DNA from: Baffinella frigidus
Taxonomy: Eukaryota > Cryptophyceae > Cryptomonadales > Baffinellaceae
Assembly: GCA_026770585.1 (NCBI GenBank)
Contig: MU647191.1
Span: 95,657-125,891, forward strand
DNA: 30,235 nt
Reading direction: 5' to 3'
The notes below the pieces were generated by a model, which saw only the letters and a list, made by a program, of their open reading frames with translations, had not been told where the DNA came from and did no database searches. The translations under genes and the position numbers were made by a program. Positions within the stretch are counted from its first letter, which is position 1, and each line of letters begins with the position of its first letter. Of the stretch, positions 1 through 9,900 are shown piece by piece.

Positions 1-1
1 T

Positions 2-409
2 GTTCTCCTTGGAGTACTTGTGGTGGACGACGCGTAGCTCCTTGGCGTGGCGGAGGTGCATCTCAGCCAGCTCCTCCCGCCGGGTGATGGACGTCGCCAG
101 CCCATCCGTCTGGCGGCGCTTCCTCATCGCCGTCCGGACCACCTGCGGGGAGATCGCGGCAAGCGCTGCCTCGCGCGCCTCGATATTCGCCTGCACCTCC
201 AGCAGAGTGGCCTGCGTGCCGCTGATGCTGCTGAAAGCCCCGTGCACTTCCTGCGAGAAGGTCCGGCCCCGCGCGACTGCCGCCGCCGTGGCCGCCGGGG
301 CCAGCCTAGCTGCTGTCGGACCGCTTTCGCGCCGGAATCCCTCCTGCTCCGGGGAGGTGGACCTCACCGTGGGGTGCCTTCCGAAGCTGCTGTCGCGCCC
401 CCCGCCCAT
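2..409 (-). CDS. Partial hypothetical coiled-coil protein, N-terminal part, runs off the left edge
   Basis: Reading the minus strand from an ATG at 409-407 gives 136 codons without a stop up to the window edge, so only the N-terminal part is present. The first ~55 residues are Gly, Ser, Pro and Ala rich and look disordered. From about residue 60 the sequence becomes a heptad-like, charged alpha-helical stretch (for example LLEVQANIEAREAALAAI, then MRKRRQ and EELAEMHLRHAKELRVVHH), which suggests a coiled coil. I do not recognise a family. The protein-like character of this frame, compared with the overlapping + strand frames that have shadow-like composition, is the reason for the call. It could be a host gene or part of another mobile element. 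The start codon is a guess from the first ATG. Confidence 0.5.
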   Translation of the reverse strand, partial: MGGGRDSSFGRHPTVRSTSPEQEGFRRESGPTAARLAPAATAAAVARGRTFSQEVHGAFSSISGTQATLLEVQANIEAREAALAAISPQVVRTAMRKRRQTDGLATSITRREELAEMHLRHAKELRVVHHKYSKEN

Positions 410-420
410 CGTTGATTTCG

Positions 421-765
421 TTGATTTCGTGTTTATTAGACAGGATTGTCGGTGTCAGCCCATGCCCTCCCCAAGCAAGGACCGGGTCTGCCTTACTTCC
501 CAAATAGAGCATTGGGCTCCGCCCGCTATGGTTCAGGGGGCCGCTACCGATGGATCGCGCGTCAGACCCGACAGGTAAAATAACCCGTCTTGCCTTCCAC
601 GTTCCCCTCTAAATCTATCAGAATGTTCCTAGTAGGCGCACACCCCCCTGGGGTGAACTCGGGTACTGGAAGCAGTGCAATGCCGGGACCCAGTCTCCTC
701 TACGTGCTAGGCCGTCAATTGCGCCGTCCCCGCCCCCCCTCGTCGAGCCCACGATGCCGGACCCC
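421..765. repeat. Dispersed repeat, copy 1
   Basis: About 330 bp, clearest from the AGACAGGATTGTCGGTGTC motif at 438, matches 2190-2530 in the same orientation at roughly 85-90% by eye. Shared blocks include CCCAAGCAAGGACCGGGT, TTGCCTTCCACGTTCCCC and GGTGAACTCGGGTACTGG. No coding potential is convincing. It may be a fragment or terminal repeat of another element. The identity of the parent element is unknown. Confidence 0.7.
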
Positions 766-1139
766 CTTTCTCCCGCACCCCGTCCTTATCTACCGGAGCG
801 AAGAGCCCGGTACCGCGAACGAAGGATAGTCCGGGCACGACTCTGAGAAGATCGGCCATGCGATAATCGGGAAGTCGCCTCACCGACCGCCCCCACACCT
901 GACCAGAGGCCCATTTAAAGAAAATTGCAGGCGCATGGATACCTTCTCGCAACGGTGTACAGCATTTTCAAGTCAGTGCGTGTCATGTGTGTCAGGATTT
1001 GAGTGGTCATAGAGATGCGAGGTTCAAACCGATGCAAGGTTAAAGCCCGGAATGTGCGGGTTGCAAAGGTCAGCGAGATGCAGAGCTAGAGTCCTGGGCT
1101 GAAACAACCTCAAGATATGGGGACAGAAGTTCAGAGGGG
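766..1139. other. Intergenic stretch, no gene seen
   Basis: No frame here looks protein-like and no RNA gene is recognised. A B-box-like GGTTCAAACC occurs at 1021, but I could not find a matching A box at a sensible distance. Confidence 0.5.
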
Positions 1140-1760
1140 CGGGGGGGGGAGGCGATGCAGTCAGGCGAGAGCTCGTGTGCGGCAGGAGATCTTGGTCTTG
1201 TGTCCTGCTCTTTGCCGCTTAGACACTCTGCGTTAGGGGTTAGAAGGTTGTTTGTCAGTTTTGAGGGGGAGGGAGGGGATGCAGCCTGGTGAGGTGTCGT
1301 GTCTGCCTCCTTGGGCGCTCGTGGACGCCAGCGCCCACCCGAGGGTGATCGCCTGCGCCCAAACGTAACAGCGCACTGAGTACGTAGTGTGTGGGAGACG
1401 CTGGCGCTGCCGTGTGGCAGCTTGGGTGGTATGCATGCAGAACACGTGGGAGCAGCAGAGCACACACGCATGCGGGGGCACCACCCTGGTTGGTCACTGC
1501 TCCTTCACACGCAGGGAGAGCACTGAGTACGTAGCAGTGCAAGAATGTGGGAGCAGCAGCGCGTGTGAGCAGCAGAGCACGGGGCGCCATCGCAAGGTGC
1601 CACATGCGCGAAGGGGCAGATGGCAGATGATCGCACACAACGACACACGCGGGAGCAGCCGCGCATGCACGCGTGGTAGCAGAGCATGCATGCAACAGAA
1701 CGTGCAAAGGGAGCAGGGAGGGGATGCAGCCTGGCGCGAGGTAGGGGCGCTTGGGCACTC
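1140..1760. repeat. Degenerate minisatellite-like region
   Basis: Short phrases recur at irregular spacing: GGGGATGCAGCCTGG at about 1274 and 1720 (and a weaker form near 1150), and CACTGAGTACGTAG at about 1375 and 1522, with many GCATGC and GAGCAGCAG words between. Several overlapping frames on both strands are open here only because of the repeat composition, and I do not accept any of them as genes. Confidence 0.5.
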
Positions 1761-2113
1761 GTTGAGCGGGTCCGCCCCTTGGCGAAGAGCCGTTCCCGAG
1801 TCCAGCGGCTTGTCGACCCTCGCGCCGCGCACGCGGTGCCGACCGCCATCAACCGACGTGCCGCACCGAGAGGCATGCAGCGGTCCAAAAATCGCTGGGA
1901 TCTGACCGCTGCCGCCGGAGCGATGCCCTCAAGCGTCGAAAGGCCAGCGCCATTTTTTTTCTTCTTTTTTTCTCGTTACCACCCTAGAGGGGACTTGCGG
2001 CCAATTCTCGAATAACCCTTTATCGCAAAAGTTGACAGGATTTGTACCACTAAAATACTTATAAGACCGTTTTGTACCAGATCCATTCATCACGACCGCG
2101 AGTCTCAGATTTC
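1761..2113. other. Intergenic stretch with a pyrimidine tract, no gene seen
   Basis: The only notable feature is a T-rich tract at 1952-1974, unusual in this GC-rich background. On the minus strand it would read as an A-rich tail and might mark the end of an old retroposed copy. No coding region is supported. Confidence 0.4.
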
Positions 2114-2137
2114 AATGCACTGAGCCCTCAGTGCATT
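2114..2137. repeat. Perfect 11-bp inverted repeat with 2-nt spacer
   Basis: AATGCACTGAG at 2114-2124 is followed by CC and then its exact reverse complement at 2127-2137. A second perfect hairpin lies just downstream (CCACCCTG, 2174-2181, with CAGGGTGG, 2186-2193). Both sit immediately before copy 2 of the dispersed repeat and may belong to its boundary. Function unknown. Confidence 0.65.
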
Positions 2138-2189
2138 TCAAGGGGAGTTGACTTAAGAATGCTCAAAATACCCCCACCCTGCCTCCAGG

Positions 2190-2530
2190 GTGGTTTCGTT
2201 TTATGTAGACAGGATTGTCGGTGTCGGCCCGTGCCGTCCCCAAGCAAGGACCGGGTCAGCCATACTTCCCAAATAGAGCTTTGGGCTCCGCCCGCTGTGG
2301 TTCAGGGGGCCGCTCCCGATGGATCGCGCATCAGACCCGGCAGATAAGATTACCTGACTTGCCTTCCACGTTCCCCCTATTCTATCAGAAAGTTCCTAAT
2401 AGGCGCACCCCCCCCAGGGGTGAACTCGGGTACTGGGACAAGCGCAGCGCCGGGACCCAGTCTCCTCTACATGCGGGGCCGTTAAGCGCGCCGTCCCCGC
2501 CCCTCCTCGTCAATCCCACAGTGCCGGCCC
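2190..2530. repeat. Dispersed repeat, copy 2
   Basis: Second copy of the ~330-bp sequence at 421-765, same orientation. Its end carries a short 42-bp tandem duplication: a CCGCCCC-CTCGTC-ATCCCA-TGCCGG phrase starts near 2497 and again near 2539. This copy ends about 80 bp before the retrotransposon insertion point. Confidence 0.7.
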
Positions 2531-2605
2531 CAGTCACCCCGCCCCCCCTCGTCGATCCCACTATGCCGGAAAGGCCCCTCAGAAGCAAAGGGACCCGGAA
2601 GGGGT

Positions 2606-2610
2606 CCCTC
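2606..2610. repeat. Target-site duplication, left copy (CCCTC)
   Basis: The five bases immediately before the 5' LTR, CCCTC, are repeated immediately after the 3' LTR at 28230-28234. Ty3/gypsy integrases usually make 4-6 bp staggered cuts, so a 5-bp duplication fits. The site abuts a small hairpin (GGGACCC at 2590-2596 with GGGTCCC at 2602-2608). Confidence 0.85.
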
Positions 2611-3132
2611 TGTAACGGAGTTCCCCGTTAACCCTCTAAAAACTCCGTGACTAGTGGCCTAACCCTGCGCCCCCCTCCGGGGGCTGGGACTAGGCCTCTA
2701 CGTACCTAGAAATACGGCCCTACGTACCAAGTAGAAGGGCTGTGAGAGCCCTCCCCGTGTCCCACGGGATACTGGGGGATTCCCATCCCCCATTCCTCCG
2801 CGGCCCCAGTTGTGCTTCTCCCCTACGTACCAGTAGAAGGGCTACGTGAGGGTTTCCCTTGTTCCGGGGGATGTTGGGAGATTTCCCAATCTCCCACCCC
2901 CTCGGGATACGGGGAACCATGTTCCCGCGTACATAGAATGGCTCTAGTGCCCCAAGCCCAATCGCTGTGGTTTGGCCTTTTTGTCTTATCGATTCGGGGG
3001 TAAATGGGATTAGTCAACCCATTTCCGCCCCTTCGAAGAGAGGCCACTCGATCCTGAATGAAGCTGTGAGCTTCGTTTACTGTGCCTTTGCAGCTGCTCA
3101 CCCAGACGCACGCTGCGACGCACTCCCTAACA
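2611..3132 (+). repeat. 5' LTR (522 bp)
   Basis: Begins TGTAACGGAG and ends CTCCCTAACA, giving a TGT...ACA termini pair. It matches 27708-28229 over its full length, with seven substitutions and no indels by eye. Internally it holds two ~102-bp imperfect tandem units, each starting with CTACGTACC(A)AGTAGAAGGGCT and each containing a hairpin. An 8-bp inverted repeat near the start pairs ACGGAGTT (2615-2622) with AACTCCGT (2641-2648). The promoter and transcription start must lie here, but I see no decisive TATA box or polyadenylation signal. Confidence 0.95.
2773..2896 (+). promoter_or_regulatory. Paired hairpins in the tandem LTR units, with a compensatory change
   Basis: Unit 1 has TGGGGGAT (2773-2780) pairing perfectly with ATCCCCCA (2785-2792). 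Unit 2 has TGGGAGAT (2875-2882) pairing with ATCTCCCA (2889-2896). The two stems differ by one G:C to A:T exchange in which both sides changed together, so pairing is preserved. The same pair is present in the 3' LTR at about 27870 and 27972. This suggests selection on a folded RNA or DNA form, although a single covarying pair is weak evidence. Confidence 0.55.
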
Positions 3133-3133
3133 G

Positions 3134-3150
3134 TGGTGCGCTGACCAGTT
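3134..3150 (+). promoter_or_regulatory. Primer-binding site candidate for minus-strand DNA synthesis
   Basis: TGGTGCGCTGACCAGTT starts one base after the LTR end. It begins with TGG, the complement of a tRNA CCA tail, and so would pair with a tRNA whose 3' end reads ...GTCAGCGCACCA. I cannot assign that tRNA from memory. The match beyond about 13 nt is uncertain because the following bases do not look like a standard T-arm. Confidence 0.65.
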
Positions 3151-3168
3151 CCACCGGGAACCCGGTCC

Positions 3169-6100
3169 GTGGTCGCCGAACCCCGCGATTCTGGGACATC
3201 CTCTGACTTTCCCCCAGGAGCTACTCGCCGGCGCGCGACCAGGCTCAGCTGGGCGGGTCCGAGGCTCTCTCCCCGACGCCGGTTCGCTTCCTCCTTCAGT
3301 CTAAACCAGATGCAGCAGCCCGAGCAGGTATCTGCTGCGGAGAACCCCGTGACGGCAACGTTCGGTCAGGTCAGCTTGGGACCTTCAACAGATCGGGGTC
3401 TTGCGCCCCCCCTTCTTCCAAAGCCCACGTTGCCCACGGGGCCGGACGTGCTGCAAAACACGCTCCCGCCATGCAACCACCCGCGGGGAGAGCACGCATT
3501 GAGCACGTGCTCCCCGCCGGCCCTTGACCCGGGTCTGGACACGGCACCGGTCTGCAGCCCGCCGTCGCTCCCCACGGTCACCACTGACCGGGATGAACCT
3601 GACCTCGCGTCTGAGGTGCTCAGCTTCCCGGTGCAGACAACCCCGGACGTGCTCTCCGCAAGGGAGGGGCGCCCCTCACCTCCTTCACTTTCCGCAGCAG
3701 ACTTTCGGTTATCACCCACTGCTGACCAGACGGACCTTTGGTCTGCAGCGGATCACCTCACCCCCATCCCCAGCGCCGCAGGGAACTGCGCAACACCAGC
3801 TGTCGCCTCCGCTACCAACAGCCGAGGCCCAGCGCAGATCGACCTCGGGAGACTATTGCTGATCAAGACAATGGTATCCCCCCCCGTGAACGCCATTAGC
3901 CGAGGCCCAGCGCAGATCGAACTCGGGAGACCATTGCTGATCAAGACAATGGTACCCCCCCCCGTGAACGCCATCAGCCGAGACCCAGCGCAGATCGACC
4001 TCGGGAGACCATTGCTGATCAAGACAATGGTATCCCCCCCCGTGAACGCCATCAGCCGAGGCCCAGCGCAGATCGATCTCGGGAGACCATTGCTGATCAA
4101 GACGGTGGTATTCCCCCCCGAGACCACCGTCAGCCGCGGCCCAGCGCAGATCGACCTCGGGAGACCATTGCCGATCAAGCCCTTCCTGAACGCCGCGTCG
4201 GCATGCTTCACGCCCAGCGCGCTGGCGAACATGCCGTTCGAAACGATCACCGGCGCGGAACTTTCCCGCATGCTCCCCGCGCTGCAGGTGGCTCCGATCG
4301 ACGCTGCTGCCGGGACGGAATCTTCCCGCATGCTCGCCACGCCGCAGAAAATTTCGATCGACGCCGTCACTGCACCGAGCCCTTCCAGCATGCTCCCCGC
4401 GCTGCAGGTGGCTCCGATCGACCGACGCTGCTGCTGGGACGGATCCTTCCCGCATGCTCGCCACGCCGCGGAAAATTCCGATCGACGCCGTCACTGTACC
4501 GAGCCCTTCCAGCATGCTCCCCGCGCTGCAGGTGGCTCCGATCGACGCTGCTGCCGGAACGGAACCTTCCCACATGCTCGCCACGCCGCAGAAACTTCCG
4601 ATCGACGCCCTCTCGGCACCGAGCCCTTCCAGCATGCTCCCCGCGCTGCAGGTGGCTCCGATCGACGCTGCTGCCGGAACGGAACCTTCCCGCATGCTCG
4701 CCACGCCGCCGAAAATTCCGATCGACGCCCTCTCGGCACCAGGCCCTTCCAGCATGCTTCCCGCGCTGCAGGATGCTCCGATCGACGCTGCTGCTGGGAC
4801 AGTACCTTCCCGCATGCTCGCCACGCCGCAGAAAATTCCGATCGACGCCGTCACTGCACCGAGCCCTCCCAGCATGCTCTCCGCACTGCAGGATGCTCCG
4901 ATCGACAAACTGCCGGCACAGAAGCTCCCCGCATGCTCGCCACGCCGCAGAAACTTCCGATCATCATCCCCACCGCGAAGACCCTGTCAGGCAAGCTCCC
5001 AGCTCTGCAAGAAGCTCCTGCGGACGCTTCTGCCGGGACGGAATTTTCCTGCAGGACTGTCACGCCGCGGAACGCAGCAGCCGACGGCAAGGGACCTCCT
5101 CGGAGGCACACCCCGCCGCAGACGAACGCCAACAAGCCGCGTTCAACTTCAAAAGCTTCCCGTACCCCCCCCGCGCTACTTAAGTTTCGGCAACCACCTG
5201 CTCTGCAGCAGACCAGAGAGACAAACTCTCACAGCCAACCCCCGCGCCGTGAGGGTTTGATCGAACCCACACGACCTGACCCAGTTTCACCTAAACTGAA
5301 AGTCGAACCTCGCCAACAACCCCCCGAGGCCAAATTGACGAGGACATCGCTCCAGGTTGAGCACGCGCCCCGTGATCCCGCGGACGCGAATTTGGGCGCC
5401 ATGCGCACCGACGACCAATCCCGAACACGTCCTGAATTTCAACGTGCAACGGCCAGCACGGGCACAATCCCCAGCACGCAGGTGACCCCGACAGCAAAGA
5501 CCTGCATCTCGGGGCTGCGAGCGCTCGACGCGACGTCTATCACCGGCCCTCTTCTCGGAACGGTCCAGTATAAGGACCGGAGCGGTAACTGGTACAGAAG
5601 CGACGTCCGCGCGTCTCCGCAACAGGTTCCCGAGATTATTTTTCAGGGGCTCAACGAAGGCCCCCCGTCACTTTTTCTGAACACCTACGCAACGAACTGC
5701 GCCCTGCTGGCCAGCACCACCACCCGCCTACCGCAGGTATTCTTCCGCCATGCCACCACCACCGCGGCGGGCAAGGTGGTCACCACGCCAGCGCCTGGAA
5801 TTCGGCTGCGCCTCTTCCCTACGGGGCTGAAGGCAGCCACGGACATCGAACCGAAGCCGTGCGTTCCCGATACATCCTCCCCGCCGTGGGATGTCGACGG
5901 CACGTCTTTCGAAGATCAATCCCGTCGGATTTTTTTCTCTGCGGGCATGAAGGCGGCCACGGTCCTCCTCCCGACGACGCGCGCTCCCGTCAAATCCGTC
6001 AACCCCGACAGTGTGCCACTCGTGCCCCTCGCGGGAAACGCAGTCCAGCCGCTGGAGACCCGTCGCGCGACATCGCGACACCCTTCTGCCGTCATCACCG

Positions 6101-6870
6101 CTTCGATGTCAAAGGTTGCGGTCATTTCCGTCACCGCTGGCGAGGATCACGATACATCTCCCGCCGAGCCCGACACGGTGCCTGCGTCGCTCCCCTGCAT
6201 CTCGACGCATGATGACCAGCGCCGACGTAACTGGCGCCACGCCCGACGCCTGGCGGGCCCCGATGCGTCTCGCCGGCAAATCCAACGACACCTGGGCGTG
6301 ATTCTCGTGCTCGATGAACAGGCTACAACCCCCGCCTCCCCGGGAGGTGTCGTTCTCGCAGCTCCCGCCGACCCTGACACCCCACCGGCCAGTGGGGACA
6401 CAGCGTCGATGCAGATTCCGCAACCTGTCCAGGACTCCTCGTCACCTTTTACCCCGATCGTGCAGGCGTTGTTCGACACATGGTCCGTGCAAAGCGCCCC
6501 TGACCCTGTTCCGATGGCTCTCCAGGCCGTTGCCCTCGTTTTTCCGGGCCATACCCAGACCCACAGGACCTCGTCTCTGACTGATCCTCTCGCAGAAACC
6601 AAGGACGAACCGGATCTCGCGACACCCCCGGTCAAAGGCTCGGAACTCCTGGTGGCTAAGCACAACCACGCCGCCAGAGAACCAGCCTCGAAGCACTCCC
6701 CACCTGACAGTGCCCATCCGTCCAAGGCACCAATCCAGATCTTGGTCCCCTCGGACCCGCGCACGGATCCTGCAGAGACACCCGCACGCCAGCCTGCCGC
6801 GGGTCAGGTCTCTGACCTTACTCCCTGCTGGACATCGCGCGTGGAAACCTCCGACAACGCTGCCTTTTGA
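3169..6870 (+). CDS. ORF1: long Pro/Ser/Thr-rich pre-gag protein with two internal repeat arrays
   Basis: Function unknown; I recognise no family. The frame is open from 3145 to the TGA at 6868-6870. There is no ATG before 3310 (47 codons into the GTG-initiated frame), so the true start is either that ATG or a non-AUG codon. Residues ~218-345 are five 26-residue repeats (SRGPAQIDLGRPLLIKTMV type). Residues ~360-625 are 20-residue repeats around SRMLATPQKIPID and SSMLPALQVAPID. A more structured-looking segment follows at about 790-900 (GNWYRSDVRASPQQVPEIIF, PPSLFLNTYATNCALL). The rest is low complexity. ORF2 is in the same frame, only 30 nt after the stop, so both may once have been one protein. 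Extra ORFs before gag are known in Ogre elements, but I see no similarity to them. Confidence 0.6.
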   Translation: MVAEPRDSGTSSDFPPGATRRRATRLSWAGPRLSPRRRFASSFSLNQMQQPEQVSAAENPVTATFGQVSLGPSTDRGLAPPLLPKPTLPTGPDVLQNTLPPCNHPRGEHALSTCSPPALDPGLDTAPVCSPPSLPTVTTDRDEPDLASEVLSFPVQTTPDVLSAREGRPSPPSLSAADFRLSPTADQTDLWSAADHLTPIPSAAGNCATPAVASATNSRGPAQIDLGRLLLIKTMVSPPVNAISRGPAQIELGRPLLIKTMVPPPVNAISRDPAQIDLGRPLLIKTMVSPPVNAISRGPAQIDLGRPLLIKTVVFPPETTVSRGPAQIDLGRPLPIKPFLNAASACFTPSALANMPFETITGAELSRMLPALQVAPIDAAAGTESSRMLATPQKISIDAVTAPSPSSMLPALQVAPIDRRCCWDGSFPHARHAAENSDRRRHCTEPFQHAPRAAGGSDRRCCRNGTFPHARHAAETSDRRPLGTEPFQHAPRAAGGSDRRCCRNGTFPHARHAAENSDRRPLGTRPFQHASRAAGCSDRRCCWDSTFPHARHAAENSDRRRHCTEPSQHALRTAGCSDRQTAGTEAPRMLATPQKLPIIIPTAKTLSGKLPALQEAPADASAGTEFSCRTVTPRNAAADGKGPPRRHTPPQTNANKPRSTSKASRTPPALLKFRQPPALQQTRETNSHSQPPRREGLIEPTRPDPVSPKLKVEPRQQPPEAKLTRTSLQVEHAPRDPADANLGAMRTDDQSRTRPEFQRATASTGTIPSTQVTPTAKTCISGLRALDATSITGPLLGTVQYKDRSGNWYRSDVRASPQQVPEIIFQGLNEGPPSLFLNTYATNCALLASTTTRLPQVFFRHATTTAAGKVVTTPAPGIRLRLFPTGLKAATDIEPKPCVPDTSSPPWDVDGTSFEDQSRRIFFSAGMKAATVLLPTTRAPVKSVNPDSVPLVPLAGNAVQPLETRRATSRHPSAVITASMSKVAVISVTAGEDHDTSPAEPDTVPASLPCISTHDDQRRRNWRHARRLAGPDASRRQIQRHLGVILVLDEQATTPASPGGVVLAAPADPDTPPASGDTASMQIPQPVQDSSSPFTPIVQALFDTWSVQSAPDPVPMALQAVALVFPGHTQTHRTSSLTDPLAETKDEPDLATPPVKGSELLVAKHNHAAREPASKHSPPDSAHPSKAPIQILVPSDPRTDPAETPARQPAAGQVSDLTPCWTSRVETSDNAAF
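3820..4190 (+). repeat. 78-bp tandem repeat array inside ORF1 (about 4.7 copies)
   Basis: Units start at 3820, 3898, 3976, 4054 and 4132, each beginning AGCCG(A/C)G(G/A)CCCAGCGCAGATC. The period is exactly 78 bp, so the reading frame is kept, giving a 26-residue repeat. Copies are highly similar, which indicates recent expansion or homogenisation. Confidence 0.9.
4255..5040 (+). repeat. 60/120-bp higher-order repeat array inside ORF1
   Basis: Two related 60-bp subunits alternate: one contains CATGCTCGCCACGCCGCAG, the other CATGCTCCCCGCGCTGCAG, and both carry a CCGATCGACGC phrase. About 13 subunits are visible, forming a 120-bp dimeric period. A 4-bp duplication (CGAC) near 4421 moves the following copies into another frame. 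A net one-base loss near 4907 brings the protein back to the original frame. ORF1 stays open throughout because the repeat has no stop in either frame. Confidence 0.85.
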
Positions 6871-6900
6871 CCTGAGAGCTACAACGGTTACTCGGGTGAG

Positions 6901-9900
6901 ATGCTGGTGTCTACCAACGCAATGCATCTCCATGACGCCCTTCTCGAGGAACCCGGATATTGGCTCCACAAACCGGTGTCCGAGAACCGGCACACTGGAC
7001 AGATGGAGCAACCGCCACTCACTCAAAGCGCACCAGCTCCCCTGCATCAGCCCCTCCCCTTCGAAATCCTTATGCCCATGGAGACCGAATCGGAGCGAAT
7101 CCGCCGGATAGAGCTGCGATCTGCTTGGTGGCGGTCACCAGCAAGCCTGAAAAAGCGACGATTTACAGTGGGACACAGGAATACGCCTCCCTGCAAAATC
7201 AAACATCGCAAAGAGCGCAAAGAGACACCGGCTCGGCAGGCTTCCCCTCCGAGAACTTGCGATCTCCGACGTGTCGCCTACGCAATTCGTTGGGAGATCA
7301 AAGAATTCAGGGAGGGCCGACGCCTTTCCCCGGGACTCTCACGTCGGACTCGTGCGGTGACTCGCGCAACCGCACGTACCGCCCGTAAGGCCGAGTACGC
7401 GGACAAGGGCTCCTCACCGTCCCCCTCGTTTGCCTTCTCTCGACCCTGGGTCAGCCCTTCTGACCCGGGACCCTCCAAAGACGAATCCAAAGGCATTGTC
7501 CCGGTCACCCAGTTGTCCGGAACGGAGCTTCTGGACATGTCCTCACCCCCAAAGGATGAGACAGATGAATCCTTGGAGGAATCTCCAGAGATGTCAACAA
7601 ACAAAACATCTCCGGAAGCACCTTCGGTCCCTCCCGTTCCTGACCCAGCGATTAAGGACAAGGACCTGCCTCTCGGAACTTTCGTAACGGCAGACGACGA
7701 AACCCTGCTGTTCGATTTCCGCGTCAAAGCGACAACATGTTTGACTCAGGCCATGCAACAATCAGGACCCTGGGTCCCTGACGAACGTACCTCCGCACAT
7801 CCGTCCTGGGCACCCGAACATGTCCTGATTCAACTGAGCAGCGACCCCTCCGACTCCGTCATCGTGCTCCGCAGCATCGTCGACGGCGCCATGTTTGAGG
7901 ACGACTTTGGGGAGCTTGCCCTTGGCCCCAACATCATCGCTGCCCACGACCTGCTTATGAGCGACGGTCTCGAGGTGTTGCGAGCTGACGACACCTGGGC
8001 TGGTGCAATCCGCACCGTGACGGGAGCCATCATCCGATTAAAACATTTGGATCCATCCGATTGGCCGCAACTCCCCCCCCCCATGCTGCGTCACCTGCGA
8101 CAACTCGATACCTCTGGACCATCGCTCCGAGCAAACACGATGACCTTTGTCCAGGCCGACTGGTTTAACCCTTGCCCGGCTTGGTCAGCGTGGATCGCCT
8201 CCGGATCTGTCCCTGCAGACGAACCTGCGTCGTGCTTCGACCCTGTGGTCGAACTACGTCTGACGATGGCTGGCCTTACCGTCCCCGACCATCTTGCGCA
8301 CATCACGGCGCACCGTGCCAATGTCTTGGAACCGAGCACCCCGCGCACTTTTCTGCAACAGACCCCCTGGCCGTGGCTCTATGAGGGCATTCACCCCGTT
8401 GGATGGAGCCCACCACAGCCTACCCAGGTTTCGTCTAACGACGCTGCACCTGCCTCCACCATGGATACACCCGCGGGTGCGCCGGTTTTCCTGCCAGTAA
8501 CCCCCGTCGCCAGTGCACCCTCCATGATGACCTCGTCGCCTCCCGCCAACGCTCCCAGGATCTCGGGAGAGCAAATCGACGCTGCACCAATAGGGGATGG
8601 TCCCATGGATCTGGACACCCCTGGGCCCGGGGTGGAACCCGTTCCCCGGCCTCCCGGCGCGGAACCGGGTGTGACGTCCTTGTTGACTCCCTCTCTGGTC
8701 GACAGCTTGACGGGCGGCGTCGCTTCACCGACATCCCCTGGCTTCCGGCCTCTCGCGAGGGGGCCCCAGCTCGGAGCTCCTGCTCGTGTGTCAGACAGAA
8801 GCGGCCTCGCCTCCGATCCTTCACCCCAGAGTGTGGCGGGCGCAACCCGTTCATCCCCGGCCCAGCCTGAACGATCCGACGCAGTGCCACCGGCAACTCC
8901 TGCGGCCGGCGTCCTGCAGTGGCCCTCCGCCGCGGCACGGCCCGCCTCGGCTCTGGAGGGCCACTCCGATTCCAGAAACGTTCTACCACCTGCGGAACCT
9001 TTCCTGAACGCAACCCCCGGGCGGCTTGAGGTTGCCCCGGCGATGAACCCACTGCCGTCGACCGGTCCCTCCGCCGCTCCAACGACTGAGACTCCAACGG
9101 AGCGTACTTCCGCCACAGCCTCCCTTGCCACGGACAACACCAGACCGAACCAACCGTCGTCGTCTCAGCCGTCCGGAACCTCTGGCAATAGGCCCTCGGA
9201 CAACGCCACACGCCCTGCGTTCACATTGGTGTTGGACCCTCGGGTCGGTGTGGTGCCCTCGTTCACGGCAGCCTCTCGCCCCTACTTTTCGCAGACGCCT
9301 CACCCCGAACCGCATCGGGGCATGACCACCACCTGCTATGCGGTGCAAATCGGCTCTGAAACCACGGATCGTATCCTGATGCCGATGCCCCTCGGCGTCG
9401 AAGTAACACCTGATGGCACCGCCTGCCGCGTCCCAATCCTGGATCTCCTGGCCTATGATCCAGTACTGATAACCGGCGGAACCCCTGATGGTCCCTCATG
9501 GCCTGGCTGCCTTATCCTCCTTGGGGGTTCCACTTTCGCGCTGCGCCCAGCAACTCTGGATGACTGCCCGGACGACCTACAAAGCCTCGCCACTCTCCGT
9601 TGCCTAGACGTATTCCCAACTCGTTCCGGCACTGCTAGTACTACTCACGCGGTCAAAACGCGTTGGACGACAGTGGACGATGAATGGAGTGCTCTCGACT
9701 CTGTCGCCCGCCGCGGGCGTCACCGCCTACAACCCTACAACGAGGAAGTCATGGCTCGCCTGCAGGCCGCCGGTATTTCACACCACGATCACGACAGGCA
9801 CCTCAACCGTCGCGATTGGCTGAACGTCACTCCAGAACACTTCACGATATGTAAACTGGGAGCTGATCCATTTGACTCGCGACGTAACAGCCCTCGAGGA

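Noticed and set aside
1021-1030. B-box-like GGTTCAAACC suggesting a SINE or RNA polymerase III gene
   Set aside because: No A box at a proper distance and no clear tail or duplication were found.
1387-2015. Long overlapping frames on both strands in the left flank
   Set aside because: They lie in a degenerate minisatellite, occur in several frames at once and show biased Cys/His/Arg/Ser composition.
3366-4908. Minus-strand frames opposite the ORF1 repeats (117-351 codons)
   Set aside because: They are shadows of the repeat arrays; GC-rich repeats without stops leave several frames open.
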